A stretch of DNA of 45,704 bases. It comes from Ruminococcus flavefaciens. GTDB lineage: Bacteria; Bacillota; Clostridia; Oscillospirales; Ruminococcaceae. Below the pieces are notes generated by a model, which did not search any database, was not told where the DNA came from, and was given only the letters and a program-made list of their open reading frames with translations. Positions 24,857 to 33,792 of the stretch are shown piece by piece. The position numbers were made by a program, and so were the translations under genes. The stretch spans positions 1-45,704 of the forward strand of contig DFJW01000065.1 of NCBI GenBank assembly GCA_002373775.1. The letters run 5' to 3'. The first letter of the stretch is position 1. Each line of letters opens with the position of its first letter.

Positions 24857-25666
24857 TTAAAGTCCGGTCGCTTCCTTGAAGTTCTCAGCAAGTATACGGC
24901 GGTTCTCATCTTCAGTGAATCCGAGAGCAAGGAAGCGTTCAAATTCCTCCTCATGGTTCCACATCGGGAAATCCGAACCAAAGAAGCAGCGCTCCACGCC
25001 GTACTTCTTTATCATGTGTACTGCCTTTTCAGGTGAAATGAATGCAAGTGAGCTGCTGATATCGAACCAGACATTATCAAGTCCGGTAAGATAATTCTCT
25101 GCTATATCCCACTGCTGATATCCGCCGAGATGTGCCGCAAAGATAGTAAGTCCCGGAAAATTCTTGTGTATGTTTGCTATACGTTCAGGATGAGAGTAGT
25201 CATATCTGGCATCTCCGCAGTGAATGAGTACCGGCATCACGCCTTCCATCTGCTCATAGATACGGAAGGCTTCCGGTGAATCTGCATTGAATTTCTGAAA
25301 GTCAGGGTGCAGCTTAACGCCGTGAAGTCCGAGTGACTTTATCTGCTCGATATCTGCTTCAATGTTCTCGGAATCGGTGTGTGTAGTTCCGAATCCGTAG
25401 AACTCCGGGTGCAGTTCACATTCTTTGCCGATGAATGTATTTATAGCGCTTATCTGATGCGCGGTAGTAGCTGTTGAGCATACCAGATATCGCTTGACAT
25501 TTATCTTTCTGCCGCTCTCCAGAAGTTTATCGCTGATACCGCAGCTGTCCATTGGTATGTCGTAGAAATGTCCGATACTTACTGTTGCAGTTTCTGCTAT
25601 CTTCTCAGGGAAGATATGCGAATGTGCGTCGATTATCTCGTACCTGCCGTATATTTCCTTATCCAT
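24857..25666 (-). CDS. Amidohydrolase family metal-dependent hydrolase (ACMSD-like)
   Basis: TIM-barrel metal-dependent hydrolase or decarboxylase of 269 residues. Motifs: IIDAHSHIFPE at the N-terminus (first metal His pair), GVKLHPDFQKF, PVLIHCGDARYDYSHPER, FAAHLGGYQQWDIAENYL, and near the end RCFFGSDFPMW with the catalytic Asp. This is the pattern of amidohydrolase family 2 (ACMSD/gamma-resorcylate decarboxylase relatives). Natural substrate unknown. It starts a two-gene operon with the DIP1984 gene, under its own promoter, whose -35 and spacer are covered by a dyad; regulation by a repressor is likely. Its placement behind polyamine genes may be incidental. Confidence 0.85.
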   Translation of the reverse strand: MDKEIYGRYEIIDAHSHIFPEKIAETATVSIGHFYDIPMDSCGISDKLLESGRKINVKRYLVCSTATTAHQISAINTFIGKECELHPEFYGFGTTHTDSENIEADIEQIKSLGLHGVKLHPDFQKFNADSPEAFRIYEQMEGVMPVLIHCGDARYDYSHPERIANIHKNFPGLTIFAAHLGGYQQWDIAENYLTGLDNVWFDISSSLAFISPEKAVHMIKKYGVERCFFGSDFPMWNHEEEFERFLALGFTEDENRRILAENFKEATGL

Positions 25667-25698
25667 TTATGATTCTCCTCTATTCAAAATACAGGCTA

Positions 25699-25734
25699 AT
25701 TATACTCCAATTTTTTTGATTTGTCAAATTGGAG
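25699..25734 (-). promoter_or_regulatory. Promoter with operator-like dyad before the amidohydrolase gene
   Basis: Minus strand: TTGACA (25722-25727), 17-bp spacer, TATAAT (25699-25704), both perfect. An inverted repeat CTCCAATTT (25705-25713) / AAATTGGAG (25726-25734) with a 12-bp centre covers the -35 and spacer and abuts the -10. It lies upstream of the transcript start, so it is a DNA site and not an RNA hairpin of this operon. Confidence 0.75.
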
Positions 25735-25767
25735 CGTTTTTTGTTGCACTGGCGCAATCACACTGTG

Positions 25768-26895
25768 TCAAAGTCTTGAACGGAAGTCCTCATATCCGAA
25801 TTCACGCAGGACTTCCCTGCTGCCGTCAGCGTGCAGGAGAATTATAGCAGGCAGCGGCATGCCGTTGAAGGTATTGTTCTTGACCATGGAGTATATAGCC
25901 ATATCCCCGAAGATCAGTCTGTCCCCTGTCTGAAGCGGTCTGTCAAATGAATACTCGCCTATGGAATCTCCGGAAAGGCAGGTCTGTGAACCGAGGCGGT
26001 AGCTGTAAGGCTTCTCGCCTTTGAGCCCAGAACCCAGAAGCGGAGGACGATACGGCATCTCCAGTACATCCGGCATATGACAAGCCGCTGAGGTGTCGAG
26101 TATTGCTATGGGCATATCGTTTTCTGTAAGGTCAAGGACCTCGCTCACAAGATAACCAGCATTGAGTGCTATTGCCTCTCCCGGTTCAAGCCATACTTCA
26201 AGTCCATATTTGTCCTGCATGCGCTTTATGCACTTTTCAAGGCGCGGGATATCGTAATCCTCACGGGTTATATGATGCCCTCCGCCGAAGTTTATCCACT
26301 CCATATCCGCAAGCACATCTCCGAACTTCTCCTCTACTGCTTCAAGTGTCTTCTCCAGATCATCCGAATCCTGCTCGCAAAGAGTATGGAAGTGCAGTCC
26401 GGTAACGCCTTCAAGGTCATCTTTGCGGAAATTCTTTATAGTGATGCCAAGCCGTGAACTTGGAGAACAGGGATCGTATATCTCGTGTCCTTCCTGAGTG
26501 GAACACTCCGGATTTATCCGGAGACCTATCTTTCTGCCGGCAGAAAGAGTGCGTTCACGGTACTTGTCCAGCTGACTGAAGGAGTTGAATATGATATGTC
26601 CGCAGTATGAAAGGATCTCATCAAACTCGTTCTCACGGTATGCGGCAGAGAATACATGGTTTTCCTTTCCCATTTCCTCATATCCGAGACGTGCTTCATA
26701 AAGTCCGCTGCATGCAGTTCCCGAGAGATATCTGCCTATCAGTGGGTAGACGTGATAGCAGGAAAACGCCTTCTGCGCAAGAAGTATCTTTGCGCCGGTC
26801 CTTTCCTGCACTCCTTTCAGTATCTCAAGATTGTGTACCAGTGCTGCTTCATCTATCACATAACAGGGTGTGGGCAGACCTTTGGTATCTATCAT
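25768..26895 (-). CDS. nspC: Carboxynorspermidine/carboxyspermidine decarboxylase
   Basis: PLP-dependent fold III decarboxylase (375 residues) that removes the carboxyl group from carboxyspermidine or carboxynorspermidine, the last step of the aspartate-semialdehyde route to spermidine. Motifs: PTPCYVIDEAALVHNLEIL, the PLP lysine in ILLAQKAFSCYHVYPLI, SSRLGITIKNF, GLHFHTLCEQ, WINFGGGHHITREDYD and EPGEAIALNAGY. This full pattern is specific to NspC among alanine-racemase-fold decarboxylases. GAGGTGAG precedes the ATG. The carboxy(nor)spermidine synthase gene lies directly upstream, across a possible terminator. No terminator clearly follows. Confidence 0.95.
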   Translation of the reverse strand: MIDTKGLPTPCYVIDEAALVHNLEILKGVQERTGAKILLAQKAFSCYHVYPLIGRYLSGTACSGLYEARLGYEEMGKENHVFSAAYRENEFDEILSYCGHIIFNSFSQLDKYRERTLSAGRKIGLRINPECSTQEGHEIYDPCSPSSRLGITIKNFRKDDLEGVTGLHFHTLCEQDSDDLEKTLEAVEEKFGDVLADMEWINFGGGHHITREDYDIPRLEKCIKRMQDKYGLEVWLEPGEAIALNAGYLVSEVLDLTENDMPIAILDTSAACHMPDVLEMPYRPPLLGSGLKGEKPYSYRLGSQTCLSGDSIGEYSFDRPLQTGDRLIFGDMAIYSMVKNNTFNGMPLPAIILLHADGSREVLREFGYEDFRSRL

Positions 26896-26925
26896 TATCT
26901 CACCTCATTCATTATTTATCACTGT

Positions 26926-26962
26926 AAAAATGTTCGGGGAAAACTGCAATGGCTTTCCCCGA
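26926..26962 (-). terminator. Possible terminator between casdh and nspC
   Basis: Minus strand hairpin TCGGGGAAA / TTTCCCCGA (arms at 26954-26962 and 26934-26942) followed by ACATTTTTAC. Good stem, short interrupted T run; it may only reduce nspC transcription. Confidence 0.55.
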
Positions 26963-26976
26963 TATTGTCATTATTA

Positions 26977-28179
26977 TCAGTCTACGAGGACCGGATCAAA
27001 GTCCTCTTCCCAAGGAAGTCCCCACTTGTTGAGAGCATCCATGAACGGATCCGGATCGAATTCTTCGATGTTGTAAACGCCGGCTTTCTTCCATGTGCCT
27101 GTCATTATCATCATTGCACCTATCATTGCAGGAACACCTGTTGTATAGGATATAGCCTGTGAGCCCACTTCACGGTAGCACTCCTGATGATCGCAGATAT
27201 TGTAGAGGTAGTAGTTCTTGTCCTTGCCGTCCTTCTTTCCGCGGAAGATACAGCCGATATTCGTCTTGCCTACAGTTCTCGGACCAAGTGATGCAGGATC
27301 CGGAAGAACCGCCTTCAGGAACTGGAGGGGTACTATCTCCTTGCCTTCATACATTATAGGTTCGATAGATGTCATACCTACATTTTCAAGACACTTCAGA
27401 TGTGTGAGATAGCTCTGACCGAATGTCATGAAGAAACGTATGCGCTTGATGCCCTTGATGTTGAGTGCAAGTGACTCAAGTTCTTCGTGGTGGAGAAGGT
27501 ACATATCCTTTTCGCCTACGCCCTTGAAATTGTAAACGCGCTTTATCTCCATGGGCTCAGTCTCTACCCACTTGCCGTCTTCGATATAGCTTCCCTTAGC
27601 TGATACCTCACGGATGTTTATCTCAGGATTGAAATTAGTTGCAAAGGGATATCCATGGTCGCCGCCGTTGCAGTCAAGAATGTCGATATAGTTTATCTCA
27701 TCAAATTCATGCTTCATAGCATATGCTGAGAACACGCCTGTAACTCCGGGATCGAATCCGCTTCCGAGAAGAGCTGTTATACCTGCCTGCTCAAACTTCT
27801 CGCGGTATGCCCACTGCCACTTGTACTCGAATTTTGCAGTATCAAGAGGCTCGTAGTTTGCAGTATCCACATAATGTGTCTTTGTTGCGAGGCATGCGTC
27901 CATTATTGTAAGATCCTGATAAGGGAGCGCAAGGTTGAGGACTACATCCGGCTTATAGCTGTTGATGAGAGCGATAAGCTCGTCCACATTGTCAGCGTTC
28001 ACCTGTGCTGTCTCGATAACAGTCTTTGTAGTCGGCTGGAGCTTTTCTTTGAGCGCATCGCACTTTGACTTTGTACGGCTCGCGATCATTATTCCCTCAA
28101 ATACATCGCTGTTCTGGCAGCACTTGTGGATAGCTACGGAAGCAACTCCTCCGCATCCGATTATCATACATTTTCCCAT
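26977..28179 (-). CDS. Carboxynorspermidine/carboxyspermidine synthase (saccharopine dehydrogenase family)
   Basis: NADPH-dependent enzyme (400 residues) that joins putrescine or diaminopropane to aspartate beta-semialdehyde by reductive condensation. The N-terminal Rossmann motif is IIGCGGVASVAIHKCCQN; then VVLNLALPYQDLTIMDACL, YVDTANYEP, GSGFDPGVTGVFSAYAMKH and DILDCNGGDHGYPFATNFNP, hallmarks of CASDH rather than lysine-pathway saccharopine dehydrogenases. AAGGAGG with 8-base spacing supports the start. nspC follows, so the two-step route is complete. Putrescine, made by SpeA and SpeB of the same cluster, is the likely substrate, giving carboxyspermidine. Confidence 0.94.
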   Translation of the reverse strand: MGKCMIIGCGGVASVAIHKCCQNSDVFEGIMIASRTKSKCDALKEKLQPTTKTVIETAQVNADNVDELIALINSYKPDVVLNLALPYQDLTIMDACLATKTHYVDTANYEPLDTAKFEYKWQWAYREKFEQAGITALLGSGFDPGVTGVFSAYAMKHEFDEINYIDILDCNGGDHGYPFATNFNPEINIREVSAKGSYIEDGKWVETEPMEIKRVYNFKGVGEKDMYLLHHEELESLALNIKGIKRIRFFMTFGQSYLTHLKCLENVGMTSIEPIMYEGKEIVPLQFLKAVLPDPASLGPRTVGKTNIGCIFRGKKDGKDKNYYLYNICDHQECYREVGSQAISYTTGVPAMIGAMMIMTGTWKKAGVYNIEEFDPDPFMDALNKWGLPWEEDFDPVLVD

Positions 28180-28192
28180 TTAAAAAACCTCC

Positions 28193-28741
28193 TTATAAAT
28201 TATATACGTCTTTTTTCTTATTGCAGATGAAAAATACAGCACCGGCAAACACTGCCGAGGCTATCATAAGCAGAGTGAACAGCCTTCCGTACATTCCATC
28301 GCTTACCTTTTCGGCACGGGCGGTTTCGAGGATATCGCCCTCCTCAATGTCCGAGCCATTCATGACCTCATCGTACTTGGTATCCCAGTGCTTAGGGTAG
28401 GCAACACTTACCGTCTTTCCTATCTTATCGTCGGAACTGCGGGGAATGCAGAAAGTCATCGTCTGACCTCCGGCAAGTGTCACATCTACCGTACACACGC
28501 GGTAGAGGTCAAGTACCGTGAGTGATTCGCAATTCACGCCGTTGAGCGTTTTGAAGCTCTTTATCGGCACCTGAACAACGGTATAGTTTTCCGGATCGCG
28601 CTTGTAGTCCTCATAATCACGGTTCACCCAGTCCTTGCCGAGCGAATTGTTAGTGTAAGCTAAGATCCCGGTTATTATCATTATCAGGACAGCTCCGAAG
28701 AACAGTCCCTTTTGCAGCTTTGTCTGTAAAGTTTTACCCAT
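28193..28741 (-). CDS. Hypothetical membrane protein with TM-soluble-TM layout
   Basis: I do not recognise this 182-residue protein. It has one membrane helix near the N-terminus (GLFFGAVLIMIITGILAYT), about 115 residues of probably extracytoplasmic beta-rich domain, and one helix near the C-terminus (LFTLLMIASAVFAGAVFFI) with a lysine-rich end. The layout is like that of DUF3592 proteins, and the gene upstream is such a protein, so the two may be distant relatives. The ribosome site is weak (AAGGG). It ends 13 bases before the casdh start in the polyamine cluster. Possible roles (sensor, transporter subunit) are guesses. Confidence 0.65.
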   Translation of the reverse strand: MGKTLQTKLQKGLFFGAVLIMIITGILAYTNNSLGKDWVNRDYEDYKRDPENYTVVQVPIKSFKTLNGVNCESLTVLDLYRVCTVDVTLAGGQTMTFCIPRSSDDKIGKTVSVAYPKHWDTKYDEVMNGSDIEEGDILETARAEKVSDGMYGRLFTLLMIASAVFAGAVFFICNKKKDVYNL

Positions 28742-28812
28742 AATCCCTTGTTTATTCCTTATTTATTGACAGCGGCACTGTTTTATCAGTATCCGCTTTT
28801 TTTCTTGATACT

Positions 28813-29322
28813 TTATATCTGCTCAGTTTGCTTTTTGCTCTTCAGGTGCATCAGAAGCTTTATCACGCATACTATCAGCACTATCAGAGCCGCTGCTCCA
28901 ACGACCGCAAGCAATATATAGAACAGATTATTTCCCGGGATGCTGATATGCTCCGGAGAATCCGGATCAATGTATATCTCAGCCTCATCGCCGATCTCAT
29001 ACTCTTTTTCGTTGGTGCCTACATCGCTTTTGACGCGGTACTCTTCACCTTCATATGTATACCGGAACACAGGGAAATATGTATTGATCTGTCTGCCGTG
29101 GCTCTGTTTTTTTGAATGTCCTCTTTCGTAGTCTTCAACTACTGCTGTCACCTTTTCTGTACAGTGGGCTTTCTGTTTGTAGAATCTGAACGTGCTGAAA
29201 GCTGAGAATCCTACCAGCATAACACATGCTGATATGATACAGTACAGTAATATGACAGTCATATCTACCTTTATGACACGTCTCGGTCTGTTGCCGAGGT
29301 CATTTCCATTCTGCATACTCAT
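28813..29322 (-). CDS. DUF3592 domain membrane protein
   Basis: 169-residue protein with an N-terminal helix (VILLYCIISACVMLVGFSAF), a central domain of about 90 residues and a C-terminal helix (LFYILLAVVGAAALIVLIVC). The central part has the DUF3592 features: VTAVVEDYERG, YFPVFRYTYEGEEYRVKSDV and the late YEIGDEAEIYIDPDSPEHI. The start is placed at the ATG at 29322, 5 bases past the speB stop; a further in-frame TTG at 29340 is less likely. No good ribosome site is seen, which suggests translational coupling to speB. Function of the family is unknown. A hairpin with no T run (AGCGG...CCGCT) lies in the 71-bp gap after it. Confidence 0.82.
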   Translation of the reverse strand: MSMQNGNDLGNRPRRVIKVDMTVILLYCIISACVMLVGFSAFSTFRFYKQKAHCTEKVTAVVEDYERGHSKKQSHGRQINTYFPVFRYTYEGEEYRVKSDVGTNEKEYEIGDEAEIYIDPDSPEHISIPGNNLFYILLAVVGAAALIVLIVCVIKLLMHLKSKKQTEQI

Positions 29323-29326
29323 GGCT

Positions 29327-30178
29327 TTATGACATTGCAAGCAGCATTTCGCGTACTATCTTGCACGCTGCTGCCGTGGATACGCCTGACTGATCGTACA
29401 CAGGACTGAGTTCGTTCACATCACAGCCCACGATGTCAAGGCTGCCGCATACTTTTGTAAGTGCTGCTCTGAGCTGATCGAATGTGACACCGCCTGCTTC
29501 CGGAGTACCTGTTCCGGGGAATATGGAAGGATCAAGCACATCAAGGTCAACTGTGAGGTACACTTTCTTTCCCTTCAGCTTTTCTATAGTCTCATCAAGT
29601 CCGTCAAAGCAGAACTTGTGCATTTCCGTATGCTCTTTTGCAAAGAGGAATTCGTCACGATCTCCGCTTCTTATGCCGAACTGGAAAATATGTCCGTCTC
29701 CGACAAGTTCCCAGCATCTGCGCAGTACGCAGGCGTGAGACAGCTTCTGCCCGAGATAGTCGTCTCTGAGATCTGCATGAGCATCGAAATGGATGATGTA
29801 CAGATCATCAAACTTTTCTTTTACCGACTTTACTGAACCTAAAGTAACAAGGTGCTCACCGCCGATCATGAAAGGTATTTTGCCGTCAGTGAGTATCATA
29901 TTGCTCCTCATGGCTATGTCAGCGATCACACTCTCTGTGCTGCCGAAAGGAAGCTCAATGTCTCCGCTGTCAAAATAGCTGTGATCCAGCATATCCTTAT
30001 CCTGATAGGGACTGTAAGTCTCTATACCGAAGCTTTCGTTCCTTATGGCTGAAGGACCGAATCTCGTACCTGGTCTGAAACTTGTAGTGCCGTCAAATCC
30101 TGCACCGAAAAGCACTATCTTTGCGTCTTCATATTCACTGTCGCAGGCTATGAATGTCTGTATATTCTTATTCAACAT
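29327..30178 (-). CDS. speB: Agmatinase / ureohydrolase (SpeB family)
   Basis: Manganese ureohydrolase of 283 residues that converts agmatine to putrescine and urea, or N1-aminopropylagmatine to spermidine in organisms where SpeE works on agmatine. All metal motifs are present: MIGGEHLVTLGSV, IIHFDAHADLRDDY and LTVDLDVLDPSIFPG, then TPEAGGVTFDQLRAAL and VGCDVNELSP. It overlaps the end of speE by 11 bases, so the two are coupled. With arginine decarboxylase upstream, the arginine-agmatine-putrescine chain is complete. Agmatinase is the simplest call; the aminopropylagmatine alternative cannot be excluded. Confidence 0.93.
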   Translation of the reverse strand: MLNKNIQTFIACDSEYEDAKIVLFGAGFDGTTSFRPGTRFGPSAIRNESFGIETYSPYQDKDMLDHSYFDSGDIELPFGSTESVIADIAMRSNMILTDGKIPFMIGGEHLVTLGSVKSVKEKFDDLYIIHFDAHADLRDDYLGQKLSHACVLRRCWELVGDGHIFQFGIRSGDRDEFLFAKEHTEMHKFCFDGLDETIEKLKGKKVYLTVDLDVLDPSIFPGTGTPEAGGVTFDQLRAALTKVCGSLDIVGCDVNELSPVYDQSGVSTAAACKIVREMLLAMS

Positions 30179-31019
30179 CTCTCAGGAGTTCCTCCACATA
30201 ATTAGGAAGTGCAAATGCACCTACATGCAGTCTTGAATTGTAATAGCGTGTCTTTATCCCCAGCATGCTCCATTTCGTACCATTGTAGTCATTCGTGGGA
30301 TGATACTTCTTTGAAGCGAATCCGAACAGCCAGTGTCCGGAAGGATATGTCGGGATATGCGCCTGATATACTTTACTTATGGGGAAGCTTTCCACTATGC
30401 GCTTGTGAGAGCGCTGCATGGCTGCTGCATCCTCAGCATAAAACGGACTTTCGTGCTGATTGACCATTATTCCGTCCTCGCGCAGAGCCTTGAAGCAGCT
30501 TCCGTAGAATTCCTTGGTGAAAAGTCCTTCTCCCGGTCCGAAGGGATCGGTGGAATCGACTATTATCACATCATATTTATTCTCACAGCGACGTATATAT
30601 TTTACACCGTCCTCATAGTAAACGTTTACTCTCGGATCATCGAAACGGCAGGCTGTGGTGGGAAGATATTTCTTGCACACCTCAACTACCAGCTCATCTA
30701 TCTCCACAAGGTCGATGCTCTCAACTGACGGATATCTGGTGAGTTCACGGACAACTCCGCCGTCGCCGGCGCCGATCACAAGTATGTTCTTAGGATCCGG
30801 ATGCACTGCCATAGGTACATGGGTTATCATCTCATGGTATATGAACTCATCCTTTTCAGTGAGCATCATATATCCGTCAAGCGTCAGGAACCTTCCGAAT
30901 TCCTTTGAATCGAATATGTCGATACGCTGAAACTCACTGTTGCCGCTGTACAGCTGATGATCTACTTTTATCGAAAACTTAACATTCGGAGTGTGTCTCT
31001 CCGTAAACCAAAGCTCCAT
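30168..31019 (-). CDS. speE: Spermidine synthase (polyamine aminopropyltransferase)
   Basis: Transfers an aminopropyl group from decarboxylated SAM to putrescine (or agmatine), 283 residues. Motifs: LWFTERHTPNVKFSIKVD, LDGYMMLTEKDEFIYHEMI, the nucleotide loop VIGAGDGGVVRELTRYPSVE, DLVEIDELVVEVCKKYLP and the catalytic Asp in DVIIVDSTDPFGPGEGLF. AAGGAG upstream supports the start; its ATG overlaps the stop of the preceding membrane gene by one base (TAATG). Gene order speD-speA-membrane protein-speE-speB gives a self-sufficient SAM-dependent route. Acceptor specificity is not decided by sequence. Confidence 0.95.
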   Translation of the reverse strand: MELWFTERHTPNVKFSIKVDHQLYSGNSEFQRIDIFDSKEFGRFLTLDGYMMLTEKDEFIYHEMITHVPMAVHPDPKNILVIGAGDGGVVRELTRYPSVESIDLVEIDELVVEVCKKYLPTTACRFDDPRVNVYYEDGVKYIRRCENKYDVIIVDSTDPFGPGEGLFTKEFYGSCFKALREDGIMVNQHESPFYAEDAAAMQRSHKRIVESFPISKVYQAHIPTYPSGHWLFGFASKKYHPTNDYNGTKWSMLGIKTRYYNSRLHVGAFALPNYVEELLRDVE

Positions 31020-31519
31020 TACTGATTCTCCTTATTTGCCGGAGGTCCTCCCTGCGGTCCTCCGCTGCCGTTATTCTTCATTGCAAGTTTAAGATATGCA
31101 GGTGATACGATAAATATTATCACATATGCTACGATAAGACTGATGACAAGTGACTTGCCGAACATCACACCGAACGGCGGAAGTCCCTTTGCTCCGTGGC
31201 TGAATGCCATTTTTCTGACGAGTGCAATCATCGCCAAGGTGATGACCGGGGTATAGATGGCATCAGATATGAGCGCTTTCAGCAGTCTTGCCGGTAGTCC
31301 GCTCTCATCCATTCCGCAGGCACGGACTGCGCCGCCTTCCACCTTGCTCATGGGTATGATAAGTCCGATCACCAGACTTATCACGAAACTTGCTGCGAAT
31401 GTGATGAGGAAACCTACAGGAGCGAATTTTTCTCCCGATGTAAGATTTCCGGTGAGCGAGAGACAGAAACTCAGTGTGACTGCCATAAGAAGGCTCATTT
31501 TTATTCCGACTTTATTCAT
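31019..31519 (-). CDS. Four-helix membrane protein inside the polyamine cluster
   Basis: 166-residue integral membrane protein with four helices: residues about 6-25 (IKMSLLMAVTLSFCLSLTG), 33-56, 85-106 and 118-142, and a Gly/Pro/Asn-rich tail (GSGGPQGGPPANKENQ). The first pair resembles DUF2798-type two-helix proteins, here apparently doubled; that link is tentative. It lies 7 bases after speA and overlaps speE by one base, so it is made together with the biosynthetic enzymes. A role in polyamine or agmatine transport, or in product tolerance, is a reasonable guess but there is no direct evidence. TGAGGT is the ribosome site. Confidence 0.7.
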   Translation of the reverse strand: MNKVGIKMSLLMAVTLSFCLSLTGNLTSGEKFAPVGFLITFAASFVISLVIGLIIPMSKVEGGAVRACGMDESGLPARLLKALISDAIYTPVITLAMIALVRKMAFSHGAKGLPPFGVMFGKSLVISLIVAYVIIFIVSPAYLKLAMKNNGSGGPQGGPPANKENQ

Positions 31520-31526
31520 ATTGACC

Positions 31527-32975
31527 TCATTTCACGAGCACGTTCAGATGCTCAATGTTAATATCCTCTGTACCGGTCATCTGACAGCCTTTTTCCTTTG
31601 CATACCTGATATATTTTATTATCTCAGGCGTTATCAGTTCTCCCGGTGCAAGTATCGGTATACCCGGAGGATAGCACATTACGAACTCTGTACATACCCT
31701 TCCTGCTGCTTTATCCAGCGGCAGTGATTCCTTCTCCGCATAAAAAGCTTTTCGCGGAGCTTCTGCTACTATGGGGTTGATATACTCCTGCGTCAGCATA
31801 CCGGTCTCTGTTCTGCTGAACCGGCGCTTTATCTCTGCAAGTGCACTGATAAGGCGCTCGATATCACGTTTCCTGTCACCGACTGAGATGTAGGCAAGTA
31901 TATTGCCGATGTCGCCGAACTCTATCTGTATATCGTACTCGTCACGGAGAAGATCGTACACTTCGATACCTGCAAGTCCGATGGGAAGTGTAAAGATGCT
32001 GAGTTTGGAAATATCAAAATCGTAAACACTGTCGCCATTGATGAGTTCTCGTGAGTAGGCGTAATATCCGCCTATGCCATTTATCTCTTCGCGGGCATAC
32101 TCTGCCATTTCAACAGTTTTGGCGAATATCTCCCGTCCGCTGAGAGCAAGTCGCTTGCGCGAGATGTCAAGGCTCGAAAGCAGCAGATACGAAGCACTCG
32201 TTGTCTGCGTAAGGTTCACTACCTGCCGCATATAATCCGGGTTTATCCGCTTTCCCATGAGCAGGAAACTGCTCTGGGTAAGGCTTCCGCCGGATTTGTG
32301 CATGCTGACTGATGCTATATCAGCATCAGCCGCCATTGCTGTCACCGGGAAATCTTCTCCGAAATAGAAGTGTGTACCATGTGCCTCATCAACGAGAACG
32401 AGCATGCCATGTGCATGGGCAAGTTCCGTTATGCGCTTCAGATCGGAGCATATGCCGTAATATGTGGGATTGTTCACCATTACAGCCTTTGCATCCGGAT
32501 TATCTGTTATCGCCTTTTCCACCTGTGACACCGACATGCCGAGAGCTATGCCAAGCTGATTATTCACGTCAGGATCAACATATACCGGTACTGCTCCTGT
32601 CAGTATCAGTGCATTTATCGCACTTCTGTGGACATTTCGCGGCATTATTATCTTGTCGCCTTCCTTGCAGGCATACATTATCATGCTCTGGACAGCCGAT
32701 GTCGTGCCGCCGACCATGAAAAAAGCATTTGCCGCACCGAAAGCCTCTGCTGCCAGATCTTCTGCATCCCGTATTACTGAAACAGGGTGGCAGAGATTGT
32801 CCAGCGGCTTCATTGAATTGACGTCCACATTCATACAGTCCTCACCGAGAAATTCCGTGAGTTCCATATTTCCCCTGCCGCGCTTATGGCCGGGAACGTC
32901 AAACGGAACCACTCTCATACGCCGGAATTTTCTGAGAGCTTCATATATCGGTGCATCAACCTGTGAAAGAGCCAT
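31527..32975 (-). CDS. speA: Arginine decarboxylase, Orn/Lys/Arg decarboxylase family
   Basis: PLP fold I decarboxylase, 482 residues, the short Bacillus SpeA type. Motifs: [50 protein letters not shown] and the Schiff-base lysine in [15 protein letters not shown] (Lys227). The C-terminal [12 protein letters not shown] is a family mark. Arginine is the preferred substrate because agmatinase is in the same operon; lysine or ornithine cannot be formally excluded. The start is placed at the ATG at 32975, within the end of speD; an in-frame ATG 12 bases earlier would sit directly on the ribosome site AAGGA. The overlap with speD is 20 bases. Confidence 0.92.
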   Translation of the reverse strand: MALSQVDAPIYEALRKFRRMRVVPFDVPGHKRGRGNMELTEFLGEDCMNVDVNSMKPLDNLCHPVSVIRDAEDLAAEAFGAANAFFMVGGTTSAVQSMIMYACKEGDKIIMPRNVHRSAINALILTGAVPVYVDPDVNNQLGIALGMSVSQVEKAITDNPDAKAVMVNNPTYYGICSDLKRITELAHAHGMLVLVDEAHGTHFYFGEDFPVTAMAADADIASVSMHKSGGSLTQSSFLLMGKRINPDYMRQVVNLTQTTSASYLLLSSLDISRKRLALSGREIFAKTVEMAEYAREEINGIGGYYAYSRELINGDSVYDFDISKLSIFTLPIGLAGIEVYDLLRDEYDIQIEFGDIGNILAYISVGDRKRDIERLISALAEIKRRFSRTETGMLTQEYINPIVAEAPRKAFYAEKESLPLDKAAGRVCTEFVMCYPPGIPILAPGELITPEIIKYIRYAKEKGCQMTGTEDINIEHLNVLVK

Positions 32976-33738
32976 TTCCGAACACATTCCTTCCGCTGAA
33001 TATTTCTATCATCTCTCTCTGAAGAGCATTTGTTATGTCAAGCCTGCTCCTCGGCGAAAGCTCCCTCACATCTGTATTGAACAGATAATTCTGGAGCTCT
33101 ATATCCTTTATGAGCATCTTTGTGTGGAACATATTTGCCTGATATACATTTATATCAACTGCATCATACTTATCAAGTATAGCCTCGTCGATATAGTTCT
33201 GTATGGAGGTGATATCATGGTCTATGAATATTTTTTCACCGTCAAGATTACGGGTAAATCCGCGGACACGATAATCCATTGTGATTATATCAGAGTCAAA
33301 GCTTCCAATAAGATAATCCAGTGCAGTCAGCGGTGTTATCTTTCCGCATGTGGCTACATCTATGTCAACTCTGAATGTTGCGATGCTCGTATCCGGGTGA
33401 TACTCCGGGTAGGTATGCACCGTAACATGACTCTTGTCGAGATGAGCAACTATCTCATTGCCGCCTGCCGGGATCATTGTATCATCTGCTATCAGGAAGG
33501 TGGCAGATGCGCCCTGCGGATCGTAGTCCTGCCGGGATACGCTCAGCACCTGAGCACCTATCATCTCAGTAAGATGAGTCATTATATCGGTTATACGTTC
33601 GGAGTTGTACACCTCGTCAACATATGCTATATAATCCAGCTGAGCCTTTGGAGTCTTGGCATAACAGACGTCATATATATTGAAACTCAGCGATTTTGTC
33701 AGATTATTGAAGCCATACAGCTTTAGTTTGTTTTCCAT
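32956..33738 (-). CDS. speD: S-adenosylmethionine decarboxylase proenzyme, E. coli type
   Basis: Pyruvoyl enzyme (260 residues) that makes decarboxylated SAM, the aminopropyl donor for SpeE. The long form matches E. coli SpeD (264 residues) rather than the 120-residue Bacillus type. The self-cleavage site is [20 protein letters not shown], with Ser103 as pyruvoyl precursor; [16 protein letters not shown] and [20 protein letters not shown] are also family blocks. The ATG at 33738 is chosen with GAGGTG 5 bases upstream; an in-frame GTG at 33744 is inside that site. It is the first gene of the polyamine cluster, behind a long leader with a terminator, so it is the natural control point. Confidence 0.95.
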   Translation of the reverse strand: MENKLKLYGFNNLTKSLSFNIYDVCYAKTPKAQLDYIAYVDEVYNSERITDIMTHLTEMIGAQVLSVSRQDYDPQGASATFLIADDTMIPAGGNEIVAHLDKSHVTVHTYPEYHPDTSIATFRVDIDVATCGKITPLTALDYLIGSFDSDIITMDYRVRGFTRNLDGEKIFIDHDITSIQNYIDEAILDKYDAVDINVYQANMFHTKMLIKDIELQNYLFNTDVRELSPRSRLDITNALQREMIEIFSGRNVFGNGSFTG

Positions 33739-33792
33739 AAGCACACCTCAGATGCCGTGTCTGCCTTATAATAAAAAGGCACCGGCTGAAAT

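Noticed and set aside
32653..33726. 357-codon open frame on the + strand across speA and speD
   Set aside because: Antisense to two well-identified genes; its translation has no recognisable domain and runs through their overlap.
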